Assembly: GCF_014203755.1 (NCBI RefSeq)
Contig: NZ_JACHJS010000001.1
Coordinates: 3,348,001-3,412,000, forward strand
Length of the DNA stretch: 64,000 bases
Direction of reading: 5' to 3'
From: Saccharothrix violaceirubra
GTDB lineage: Bacteria > Actinomycetota > Actinomycetes > Mycobacteriales > Pseudonocardiaceae
Positions within the stretch are counted from its first letter, which is position 1; each line of letters opens with the position of its first letter. The translations under genes were made by a program, and so were the position numbers. Positions 17,499-24,773 of the stretch are shown here, in pieces. Under the pieces are notes generated by a model. It was not told the DNA's origin. It saw nothing but the letters and a program-made list of their open reading frames with translations, and searched no databases.

Positions 17499-18110
17499 TC
17501 ACGCTCCTCGGCTGGGTTTGGGCAGACGCAGGTTGGCGCAGATGAAGTCCAGCCGCGCCGACGCGGAGTCGGCAGCGACGAACACCGGCTCGTAGCCGGC
17601 GTCGTAGTAGCCCTGCACCACCAGCTCGTGCACCCGGCGGATCTCGCGCTCCTTCGCCCACACGATGTCGTCCGGGTCCTCGAAGGTGTCCAGCGGATCC
17701 AGCAGGAAGATCGCGTCGTAGCGGTAGCGCGCCGTCGCCTCCTCGAGCTCGGTGGTCGGCTTGAGGCCGAAGAAGCCCTCCCAGCCGTAGCCGTCCGGGA
17801 TGCCCCGGTTGTAGAACCGCACGCCGTGCACGTGCGCGGTGTACTCGGCGACGAACGCCTCCAGCACCTCCAGCGAGTACTCGCGCCGATCTTCCTTGCG
17901 CAGGTGGCGTCCGAGACGTTCACGGTGCTTGCGGTAGATCTCGCGGCCGGGCTCGTCGACCATGCAGGGGATCCCGGCGTTGTGCACCGCCGTGATCAGG
18001 TCGTCCTTGCCCGAGGAGGGGCCGCCGGTGATGACGTAGCGGCGCGGCGGCCCGCCCGCGGCGGCGGCGAGCGCTGTGGACAGGTCGGGGTTGATGCTGG
18101 TCACGGTCAT
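17499..18110 (-). CDS. AAA_28-type P-loop NTPase/kinase-like protein with altered Walker A
   Basis: 203 residues. The N-terminus is followed by a P-loop YVITGGPSSGKDDL (Gly29-Lys35), then VDEPGREIYRKH, FYNRGIPDGYG and a Walker B-like YDAIFLLDPLD. This matches the AAA_28 family of small P-loop proteins related to nucleoside or NMN kinases. The Ser/Thr after the P-loop Lys, which binds magnesium, is Asp36 here; the codon is clearly GAC, so nucleotide handling may be unusual. The ATG overlaps the upstream stop (ATGA), and 6 nt separate its stop from the next start, so the three genes are translationally linked. Confidence 0.8.
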   Translation of the reverse strand: MTVTSINPDLSTALAAAAGGPPRRYVITGGPSSGKDDLITAVHNAGIPCMVDEPGREIYRKHRERLGRHLRKEDRREYSLEVLEAFVAEYTAHVHGVRFYNRGIPDGYGWEGFFGLKPTTELEEATARYRYDAIFLLDPLDTFEDPDDIVWAKEREIRRVHELVVQGYYDAGYEPVFVAADSASARLDFICANLRLPKPSRGA

Positions 18111-19030
18111 CCGTTCTGGTCGGGGTCAGGCGGAACAGGGGTGCTTGGAACAGTCCTGGCCTGCTCGGGGGATGGGAGTGCGGCCAGGAAGCCTTCGGTC
18201 CAGGTGTTACCCAGGCCGGTCTCGCCGTGCAGGTGCGCGACGAACGCCTCGCGGCTCGCGCCACCAGCGGCGGCCTCGGTCAGCCGCGAGGTTTGCCCGG
18301 CACTCAGCGCCGGCGTCCACCCGGCCAGTGCCACCAGCTCGTGCACCGCGAGGTCCGGAGCGAACGCCGTGGTGTAGCTGATCGCCTCGGCGCGGGCGGC
18401 GGCCCACCGCCAGGCAGCGGTCACCGCGGCCCGGATGACGTCGGTGCGCTCGCTGTGCAGGCTGATCAGCCGCTCGACGGTGAGCAGCTCCGCACGGGCG
18501 GCGTAAATCGCCGACCACAACAAGCTCAGCTGCTCCTCCTGCTCGGCGACCTCCCACGCGAACGGGTCGGCGAGCACCGGCTGCCGCGCCGTCACCGGTG
18601 CAAGCCGGGGCGCGATCAGCGGCGACCGGGTGAACCGGTCCGCGTCGGCCAGCAGCTCGGCCGCCAGCGTCGTGACCAGCTTGGGCTCGACCCGCTTGCG
18701 GAAGTGGTGCACCTCGTGGCCGGCCTGCTCGGCCGCGAGCTCGCGGCGCACGGTCAGGTTCATTCCCGGCACGGCCGGTGGCAGGCCGAACAGCGCCCGC
18801 GCCGCCGCCGCGTACCGGGCATCAGGGAACCGTGCCAGCAGACCGCGCAGCGTGCCGTCCAGCGCCGCGATCCGGCTGGCCTCGTCGCCGGGGTCGGCCG
18901 CCCGCGCGAGCACACCGCGCAACTCCAGCAGCACCGGATCCACTGCCGCCAGCGTCACAGGCAGCCCGCGCCGCATCAGCCGCGCGACCGCGTCCGCAAC
19001 CTCGTCCTCAAGTGGGCTTTTTGTGGGCAT
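18107..19030 (-). CDS. Helical protein with actinobacterial conflict-system-type N-terminus
   Basis: 307 residues, first gene of the cargo operon, all-helical, no membrane segment. The N-terminal 160 residues run GLPVTLAAVDPVLLELRGV, then RFPDARYAAAARALFGLPP, LTVRRELAAEQ and HFRKRVEPKL. That pattern recurs (from memory, unverified) at the N-terminus of many uncharacterised actinobacterial NTPase- and conflict-associated proteins. The rest has an amphipathic helical middle and a small C-terminal domain. The ATG at 19030 was chosen because it begins the conserved part; no clear ribosome site, so a leaderless message is possible. Confidence 0.7.
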   Translation of the reverse strand: MPTKSPLEDEVADAVARLMRRGLPVTLAAVDPVLLELRGVLARAADPGDEASRIAALDGTLRGLLARFPDARYAAAARALFGLPPAVPGMNLTVRRELAAEQAGHEVHHFRKRVEPKLVTTLAAELLADADRFTRSPLIAPRLAPVTARQPVLADPFAWEVAEQEEQLSLLWSAIYAARAELLTVERLISLHSERTDVIRAAVTAAWRWAAARAEAISYTTAFAPDLAVHELVALAGWTPALSAGQTSRLTEAAAGGASREAFVAHLHGETGLGNTWTEGFLAALPSPEQARTVPSTPVPPDPDQNG

Positions 19031-19215
19031 GGGTCGAGTGAAGCACGATGCCCAGAAAAGGCCCAGCCCGTCACCCGTCCGCGCCATGCTGACCACGCTG
19101 GTCATCGAGAGACTCGCCCAGCCGGCGCCAGCACCGCCCGGCGACCCGAACACGAACTGAACCAGCCACCGACGGCTGAACGACCTCCACCGAGCCGCAT
19201 TACTGCGGGTCAGGC

Positions 19216-19253
19216 ATATCCGCCCGACTTTTCCCGGATACTACGGCGACCCC
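19216..19253 (-). repeat. Right terminal inverted repeat of the Tn3-type element
   Basis: Reverse complement of the left end with a single mismatch. It is followed immediately by the ATGTC duplication at 19254-19258. Confidence 0.9.
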
Positions 19254-19258
19254 ATGTC
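19254..19258. repeat. Right target-site duplication ATGTC
   Basis: Identical to 15305-15309 on the other side of the element. The reconstructed empty site would join the sequence before 15305 to the sequence after 19258 with one copy of ATGTC. Confidence 0.85.
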
Positions 19259-19408
19259 ACGGCTCCCGGACCGGCCTGTCGAGACGCGACCCGCAACGCC
19301 GGACGTTCGGCGGGAAGCCGCACGATTGCGGACCGCCTACCCTGGCCTCGGCGCCCCTGCGCGCCGCGGACGGACCACAGGAACCACGAGTGTCCTCGGG
19401 AGCCTCCA

Positions 19409-19981
19409 GTGAGAAGCACAGGAATCGTGCTGTGTGCCCTGCTCATCACGTGGGCTGTCAGCCTCTCTCCGGCATCCGCCACGCCGACCCGGAACGCGTT
19501 CACCCTGTCCAGCACCGCGTTCGCCGACGGCGGCACGATCCCCAAGGTGCACGAGTGCACCAGCGGCGGCGGCAACGACCCGGCCAAGAAGAACGAGTCC
19601 CCACCCCTGGCCTGGTCGGGCGCACCGGCCGGGGCCAAGAGCTACGCGCTGATCATGCGGGACATCGACAACGCCAACCTCATCCACTGGGTCATCTACG
19701 ACATCCCGGTCAGTGCGACGTCGTTGCCCCAGAACGTGCAACACGTCTACCAACCCCCGGTTCCGGCCGGGTCGCGGCAGATCTACTACCGGGGCAGCGC
19801 GAGCCTCTACGGCTACCAGGGCCCCTGCTCGCCCTCGACGGTCAACACCTACGACTTCGTCGTCCACGCGCTGAACAAGGCGTCGTTGACCAACCTGAAC
19901 AACAACTCCTCCACGCAGACCGCCGCCCGGGCGATCACCGCGGCCTCGATCGGTTCGGCCCGGATCACCGGCGAGTCGTGA
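19409..19981 (+). CDS. Secreted YbhB/YbcL (PEBP/Raf kinase inhibitor-like) protein
   Basis: 190 residues with a signal peptide (VRSTGIVLCALLITWAVSLS, cleavage near ASA-TP). The mature PEBP fold has SSTAFADGGTIPKVHECTSG, SPPLAWSGAPAGAKSYALIM, RDIDNANLIHWVIYDIP and the late YGYQGPCSP, which contribute to the anion-binding pocket. Exported PEBP proteins have no settled role in bacteria. The GTG at 19409 is preceded by GGGAG at 8 nt. It lies just outside the right end of the Tn3-type element. Confidence 0.88.
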   Translation: MRSTGIVLCALLITWAVSLSPASATPTRNAFTLSSTAFADGGTIPKVHECTSGGGNDPAKKNESPPLAWSGAPAGAKSYALIMRDIDNANLIHWVIYDIPVSATSLPQNVQHVYQPPVPAGSRQIYYRGSASLYGYQGPCSPSTVNTYDFVVHALNKASLTNLNNNSSTQTAARAITAASIGSARITGES

Positions 19982-19986
19982 TCCGA

Positions 19987-20022
19987 CCGCGCCGTCCCGC
20001 CGACCGGGGTGGGACGGCGCGG
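19987..20022. terminator. Bidirectional hairpin between convergent genes
   Basis: Perfect 12-bp stem CCGCGCCGTCCC facing GGGACGGCGCGG, 12-nt loop. It starts 6 bp after the PEBP stop and abuts the stop of the ABC permease at 20023, so it can serve both genes. Confidence 0.75.
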
Positions 20023-21348
20023 CTACCAGTTGAGCAGGATCTGCGCGTACGCGAACACCAGCAACAACGCCGGTCCTCGGGCCAGGCGCAGGATGAACGT
20101 CAGCGGTACGGCGCCGTAGCCGCCGAAGTCGAACAGCGGGGCCGAGTAGTCCAGTGGAGGCTTGGTCGCGATCCGGTACACGGCGAGTACCGCGCCGAAA
20201 GCCGACAGCACCGCGGTGCCCGTCCACGGCAGCGCGGGTGTGGTCGCCGCGCACCACACGAGTGTGCCCACCGTCGGGACGACCAGGTGGGCGGTGCGGA
20301 TCACGCGGTCCGTGCCGCCGATCGACCGGCGTAACGCTCCCGAACCGCAGACCGCGCGCAGGCCGCCGGAGAGTTGTCCGGCGGCCAGGAACGCGCACAG
20401 CAGGTGCAGCACGGCCTGGGTGCGGGCGTCGTAACCCAACCCGATCGCGTACGGCACGGGGATCAGGCCGAGCCACACGAGCGGCACGTGGCGCAGTCTC
20501 AGCACCCGTCGGCAGTCGGCGCGCAGGAGCACGGCGAATCGGCGCCCGTGCAGGCGCGCGGAACGGACGCGTCCCAGGGCGCGGGTCCGGCGCGACGTCA
20601 TCAAAGACGTGAACAACGCGCTGTCCAGGAACGTCACCGACACGGCCAACGCCGACGCCAACTCCGTTCCGGCGGCCAACGCGATCCGGTTCAGCCGGCC
20701 GAGCGTCCACACCGCGACACCGGTCGACACCACCGCCGCGAGCGCGACCGGCACCAGCGGCACGGTCACGCCGCCGATCCCCGACATCGTCGGCCGCACC
20801 AAAAGCAGCGCCAAGATCGACATCCAGGCCGTGACGGCGACACCGTTCACGACGCGGCGCGGCGCACGTGACACGTGCGGTTGCACGATCACCGTCACGG
20901 ACGCGGCGACGACACCGCCCAACGCACCCGCCACCGACCACGGACCGCTCACGCGCATCAGCACGAACGGCAGCGCGAAGACGACCGTCCCGACCGTCGC
21001 CGACACCGCCAGCACCGCGAGGAACCGCGGCACAAGCAGCCCGCGACGGTCCACGGGCGTGCTCAGCACCCAGAACCGGGCCGCGCCCCGTGCCACGACC
21101 GGACCGAACGCGAGCAGCACGCCGATCTGCGCGGTGGCCGCGAGGACGCCCACCAGTACCGCGATCGGGTTCCACAACGTGTCCGGTGCCGGCGTGAACG
21201 CCAGGAGTTCGGCGACGGCACCGAGCGCGATCCCGGTGAACATCGCCGTGTAGGTGATCCGGTCCACCGCCCGCGACAGCCGGAAGCGCCACGGGTCGCG
21301 GCGGCGCGACCGTCGCAGCCGGCGCGACAGCGCGGCGGACGTGGTCAC
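20023..21348 (-). CDS. ABC transporter integral membrane subunit
   Basis: 441 residues with about ten hydrophobic segments and basic loops, typical of actinobacterial ABC-2-like permeases of the DUF6297 type. No transport specificity can be read. The GTG at 21348 overlaps the stop of the ATPase gene (GTGA), so the two are a unit. It is last in the TetR-monooxygenase-ATPase-permease operon. Likely an exporter, by analogy with TetR-controlled efflux systems. Confidence 0.78.
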   Translation of the reverse strand: MTTSAALSRRLRRSRRRDPWRFRLSRAVDRITYTAMFTGIALGAVAELLAFTPAPDTLWNPIAVLVGVLAATAQIGVLLAFGPVVARGAARFWVLSTPVDRRGLLVPRFLAVLAVSATVGTVVFALPFVLMRVSGPWSVAGALGGVVAASVTVIVQPHVSRAPRRVVNGVAVTAWMSILALLLVRPTMSGIGGVTVPLVPVALAAVVSTGVAVWTLGRLNRIALAAGTELASALAVSVTFLDSALFTSLMTSRRTRALGRVRSARLHGRRFAVLLRADCRRVLRLRHVPLVWLGLIPVPYAIGLGYDARTQAVLHLLCAFLAAGQLSGGLRAVCGSGALRRSIGGTDRVIRTAHLVVPTVGTLVWCAATTPALPWTGTAVLSAFGAVLAVYRIATKPPLDYSAPLFDFGGYGAVPLTFILRLARGPALLLVFAYAQILLNW

Positions 21349-21968
21349 GGTTCCACGGCTCGGTCGGCGACGGTGTCGATCAGCGTCGCGTCGTGCGACG
21401 AGAACAGCACGCCGACGCCCGCCGCCTTCTCCCGGTTCAACCGGTCGGCCAGCCAGGCACGCCCGGCCCGGTCCAGGCGCTGTTCCGGTTCGTCGAGCAC
21501 GAGCACGCGCCTGGGCCTGACCAGGCACGACGCCAGCCCGAGCCGGTGGTGCTGCCCGGCCGAGAGCGTGCCGGGCAGCTGGTCGCGGACGCCGTCGAGG
21601 CCGACCTCGGCCAGTACCCGGTCGACGACGCGGTCCGCGTCGGCCTCGCCGTGCGCCCACGCGTAGAGCAGCAGGTGTTCCACCACCGACAGGTCGGGGA
21701 AGTGCTCGACGTCGTCGAGCAGCACGGCGAGTGCCGCCCGGTGCGCGGGGTCGGTGTCGTCGACCGGGCGGCCTTCGAGCAGCACGGTGCCCTCGTCGGG
21801 CCGGTCGGCGCCGACCACGCAGCGCAGCAGGGTCGACTTGCCCGCGCCGTTGGGCCCGACGATCGCGACGGCCTCGCCCGCGTACACCGTGAGATCCACG
21901 CTGTCGACGACGGGATCGCCGCCGTGGTCCTTGCGCAGCCCGGCCACCCGGAGCAGTTCGTGCCCCAT
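21345..21968 (-). CDS. ABC transporter ATP-binding protein
   Basis: 207 residues. Walker A is GPNGAGKSTLL and Walker B VLVLDEPEQRLD. The signature motif is degenerate (LSAGQHHRL rather than LSGGQ) and the H-loop is SSHDAT. AGGGGG lies a few bases before the ATG. The gene is 28 bp downstream of the monooxygenase stop and coupled to the permease. It powers the membrane subunit encoded next. Confidence 0.9.
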   Translation of the reverse strand: MGHELLRVAGLRKDHGGDPVVDSVDLTVYAGEAVAIVGPNGAGKSTLLRCVVGADRPDEGTVLLEGRPVDDTDPAHRAALAVLLDDVEHFPDLSVVEHLLLYAWAHGEADADRVVDRVLAEVGLDGVRDQLPGTLSAGQHHRLGLASCLVRPRRVLVLDEPEQRLDRAGRAWLADRLNREKAAGVGVLFSSHDATLIDTVADRAVEP

Positions 21969-21996
21969 GAGTCCCCCTGGTCGTTCTCCCCGTCGA

Positions 21997-23130
21997 TCAA
22001 CCTATCGGGGTCTCCAACGACACCGGCCGGCCGACCATGCCGTGCGCGACGGCCCGGTCCACCATCGGCAGGCGGGACAGGCGCAGCGCCTGGCGGCGGG
22101 CCCACAGCCGGGTGGGCGAGGACGGCAGGAACCACCGGGCACCGGACCGTCCGACGAGTTGCTTCTCGTCGACGACCGGCCGCCACGCGCGCTCGAACCC
22201 GGGCGGGTCGTCGAGGTGGTCGGCGAGCAGGTACGCCCCGCCCATCGCCAGCGACGCGCCCTGTCCCGCGATCAGCGACACGGCACCGGCCGCGTCGCCG
22301 ACCAGCACGACGCGGTCCCGACTCCAGCGCGGCACGACGACCTGCGCCACGTGGTCGTAGTACGGGTCCGCCGGGCAGAGTTCCAGTGCGCGCGGCACCA
22401 CCCAGCCCGCCGAGGCGAAGACCGAGCGCAGTTCGGCACGCGGATCGGCGGGCCGCTCGGTGGACGGCGTGCGGTGCACGGTGAACGCGGTGACCCGGTC
22501 CCGGCCCAGGCCGTAGCAGCCGAACAGCCGGTCGACGGTGTCGGTGACCCGGAACCGGCCGGCCACCCGCGCGTGCACGTCCGGGTCGGTGAACGAGAAC
22601 GCGGCGGTGTGGAAGCCGAGATGGCGCACGTGGCCGTCGCCGAAGACGAGCCGGCGCACCGTCGAGTGCACGCCGTCGGCGCCGACGAGCAGGTCCGCGT
22701 GCAGCACGGTGTCGTCGGACAGCCGCACCGTGACGCCGTCGGCGCGGTTGTCGACGTCGACGACCGCCGCGCCGTAGCGGAGATCGACACCGGACGGCAG
22801 CGCTTCGCGCAGGGTGCGTTCCACGTCGGGGCGCAGGATGCTGAGCAGGCGTCCGCCCAGGATCGCGGACAGCCGGCCGAACCCGATGCCCGCGACGCGA
22901 CGCCCCTCGGCGTCGACGTACCCGGCCTCGTCGATCACGTGGGACCGGGCGCGCAGGACGGGCAGGATGCCCAGGCGTTCGGCCGCGTCGTAGCCCGGCC
23001 CGAAGAAGTCGATCAGGTAGCCCTGGTCGCGCGGCGCGGGGGAGCGGTCGACCACGACGACGTCGTGCCCGACCAGCCGGTGGGCCAGGGTGAGTCCGGC
23101 GATCCCGGCGCCGGCGATCACGATCCTCAT
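21997..23130 (-). CDS. FAD-dependent monooxygenase (PHBH fold)
   Basis: 377 residues of the aromatic-hydroxylase family. It has the N-terminal FAD fingerprint VIAGAGIAGLTLAHRL, the DG-type motif LLVGADGVHSTVRRL, and the second FAD motif VVLVGDAAGAVSLIAGQGAS. TetR-linked members hydroxylate antibiotics (TetX/Rox-like) or aromatic metabolites. The ATG overlaps the TetR stop (ATGA), so expression follows the repressor. With a downstream ABC pair, a detoxification role is likely but unproven. Confidence 0.88.
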   Translation of the reverse strand: MRIVIAGAGIAGLTLAHRLVGHDVVVVDRSPAPRDQGYLIDFFGPGYDAAERLGILPVLRARSHVIDEAGYVDAEGRRVAGIGFGRLSAILGGRLLSILRPDVERTLREALPSGVDLRYGAAVVDVDNRADGVTVRLSDDTVLHADLLVGADGVHSTVRRLVFGDGHVRHLGFHTAAFSFTDPDVHARVAGRFRVTDTVDRLFGCYGLGRDRVTAFTVHRTPSTERPADPRAELRSVFASAGWVVPRALELCPADPYYDHVAQVVVPRWSRDRVVLVGDAAGAVSLIAGQGASLAMGGAYLLADHLDDPPGFERAWRPVVDEKQLVGRSGARWFLPSSPTRLWARRQALRLSRLPMVDRAVAHGMVGRPVSLETPIG

Positions 23131-23648
23131 CGCAGCACCCGTTCCAGGACGGGCACGACGCCCGCGGCCGACAGGCCGGGGTCGAGCGCGCGGTGCAGCA
23201 GGAGGCCGTCGACGGCGGCAGCGAGCACGGCCGCCGTCCGCTCGGGGTCGGGCACGTCGAACCCGGCGAGCCACTCGGCGAGGCCCCGGCGGAACTCCGC
23301 CAGCACCTCGCCGACCGCGGCGCGGATGGTGTCGTCCCTGGTCGCGGCCAGGAAAGTCTCGGTGAACAGCTCCTGGCCGTCGGGGGAGTCGAGGGCGGCG
23401 AGCACCGCGTCGAGGCCGGCGCGGGGTGTGGCCGCCGAGGCGAGCACGTCCCGCAGTCCGGACACGGCCGTGCGCAGGGCGCCCACGGCCGCTTCGGCGA
23501 GCAGCGCGGGCAGGGAGGCGAAGTGGTAGTGCACGACTCCGGGGCCGACCCCGGCTCGTTCGGCCAGGACGCGCGTGCTGACCGCGCCCCAGCCCCGTTC
23601 CGCGATGAGTTCCGTGGCGGCGGTCAACAGCCGCTCTCGCACCGTCAT
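23127..23648 (-). CDS. TetR-family transcriptional regulator
   Basis: 173 residues. The N-terminal TetR helix-turn-helix (RERLLTAATELIAERGWGAV, then VLAERAGVGPGVVHYHF) is followed by a helical ligand domain. The ATG at 23648 begins MTVRERLL; an upstream in-frame start would read through its own operator. A 31-bp palindrome abuts the start codon, so autoregulation of the four-gene operon is likely. Confidence 0.9.
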   Translation of the reverse strand: MTVRERLLTAATELIAERGWGAVSTRVLAERAGVGPGVVHYHFASLPALLAEAAVGALRTAVSGLRDVLASAATPRAGLDAVLAALDSPDGQELFTETFLAATRDDTIRAAVGEVLAEFRRGLAEWLAGFDVPDPERTAAVLAAAVDGLLLHRALDPGLSAAGVVPVLERVLR

Positions 23649-23678
23649 TTGGACGATCGTACTGGACGATCGTCCAAA
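23648..23678. promoter_or_regulatory. TetR operator, perfect inverted repeat
   Basis: 13-bp arms TTTGGACGATCGT and ACGATCGTCCAAA separated by 5 bp. Each arm itself contains the near-palindromic GGACGATCGT. The repeat touches the TetR start codon, so bound protein would block a leaderless or very short-leader transcript. It also sits just downstream of the stop of the next gene (23681). Confidence 0.8.
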
Positions 23679-23680
23679 CA

Positions 23681-24730
23681 TCAGGTGATCACCACCTCAC
23701 CCGCGACGCCGGCGAACGCGAGCAGCGCGGCGCCCTCGGTCTCCACGTCGACGCGCTGCGCGCGGGTCAACGGCCGGAATATCTCGACGTCGAGCCCGGT
23801 GCGGGTCGTGCGCCACGTGCCGTGGACGAACCCGTCGACCAGGACCGTGCGCCGCCCGCCGACCACGACACCGCGCCGGTAGTCCTCGTCGGAGATGATC
23901 CGGCGGCGGTCGTCGTGCCCCAGCAGCACGTTGTCGAACTCCGGCAGGAAGCGCACCGGCGCGGGCACGTCCGCGTCGGGCAGCACGGCGTCGGGCAGGT
24001 CGACCAGCTCGCGGCCGTCCTCGTCGACCAGACGGCGCAGGTCCAGGCCCTCCACCACATCCTTGAGCCCGCCGAGTCCCGACCACGCCCGCACGTCGGC
24101 GACCGTGGCCGGCCCGAACGCGGCAAGGTAGCGCAGCACCAGGCCCGCGTGGTCCGCCTTGTCGCCGCGCGGCACCCCGAGCCAGTGCTCGGCCGTCGTC
24201 CACGACGCCCGCCCGCTCGCGCCCCACACCGCGCGCGGCGGCACCTGGATCATGGACAGGAGCTGGCACGCCGCCACCGCGAGCGACTCCGCGTCGACGT
24301 CGGGGAACTCCGCGCCGAGCAGCCTGGTCAGTTCCGCCTTCGTGCGCGGCTGCTCCGCGACCCACTCCCGCACGAGCGGCGCGATCCGGTCCAGGTACGG
24401 CGCCGCGACCTTGAACGGCGAGGACCGGAACCGGCGCTCGACCATCGGCCGCAGGACGGGTTCGAGCACGCCGTGGTCGTCGGCCGTGACCAGGTGGATC
24501 GTCGCCCGGTGCAGCGGCGCCCGCACGACCTTCCGGTCCACGAGCAGGTCGCCGAGCATGCGGGGGTCGAAGTCGCGCACCCGCGACCAGAGCCCGAAGT
24601 ACGGCGAGAACGGCTCCTGCGCCTGCATGCCGACCAGGTGGGCCACGACCTCGTGGGGCGTCGCCGCCGACCGGTCGAGCAGCAGTTGACGGTCCAACGT
24701 GGCCCGGTTGAGGGCGCGGAGGCTGAGCAT
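23681..24730 (-). CDS. AlkZ-like winged-helix DNA glycosylase family protein (HTH_42)
   Basis: 349 residues of the HTH_42 (DUF1006) family, which contains the AlkZ and AlkX (YcaQ) DNA glycosylases that unhook alkyl and interstrand crosslinks. The N-terminus has the family motif HLVGMQAQEPFSPYFGLW, in which QAQ matches the Q-x-Q catalytic pair of AlkZ rather than Q-x-D of AlkX. Tandem winged-helix domains follow, with PEFDNVLLGHDDR near residue 270. AlkZ members often protect producers of DNA-alkylating products. No biosynthetic cluster is seen in this window. Confidence 0.82.
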   Translation of the reverse strand: MLSLRALNRATLDRQLLLDRSAATPHEVVAHLVGMQAQEPFSPYFGLWSRVRDFDPRMLGDLLVDRKVVRAPLHRATIHLVTADDHGVLEPVLRPMVERRFRSSPFKVAAPYLDRIAPLVREWVAEQPRTKAELTRLLGAEFPDVDAESLAVAACQLLSMIQVPPRAVWGASGRASWTTAEHWLGVPRGDKADHAGLVLRYLAAFGPATVADVRAWSGLGGLKDVVEGLDLRRLVDEDGRELVDLPDAVLPDADVPAPVRFLPEFDNVLLGHDDRRRIISDEDYRRGVVVGGRRTVLVDGFVHGTWRTTRTGLDVEIFRPLTRAQRVDVETEGAALLAFAGVAGEVVIT

Positions 24731-24773
24731 GCGCCCACGATAGGACCAATCGAGGACAGCTCCGGTCCGCGAT

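Larger units (their letters stand above)
15310..19253. mobile_element. Tn3-family transposon derivative carrying a three-gene cargo operon
   Basis: 3944-bp element bounded by 38-bp terminal inverted repeats that start GGGGTCGCCGTAGTATCC and differ at one internal position. It is flanked by perfect 5-bp direct repeats ATGTC. Inside are an N-terminal, frameshifted fragment of a DUF4158/Tn3 TnpA and then a three-gene operon on the opposite strand (16026-19030). No full transposase or resolvase remains, so mobility would need a transposase supplied in trans. The preserved ends and target duplication indicate insertion as a unit. Confidence 0.85.
19031..19408. other. Region spanning the transposon's right end and the PEBP promoter
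   Basis: 378 bp. It holds the promoter side of the cargo operon (19031-19215), the right terminal repeat, its target duplication at 19254-19258, and about 150 bp upstream of the secreted PEBP gene. No additional gene is supported. Confidence 0.5.

Noticed and set aside
13075..19253. Three similar about 38-bp sequences considered as CRISPR or REP elements
   Set aside because: Spacing is kilobases, and two are in inverted orientation with a 5-bp duplication and GGGG ends, which fits Tn3 terminal repeats instead.
13075..19253. Possibility that the solitary repeat and the right end bound one larger transposon
   Set aside because: The 5-bp flanks do not match (GGAGA against ATGTC), whereas 15310 and 19253 share ATGTC.
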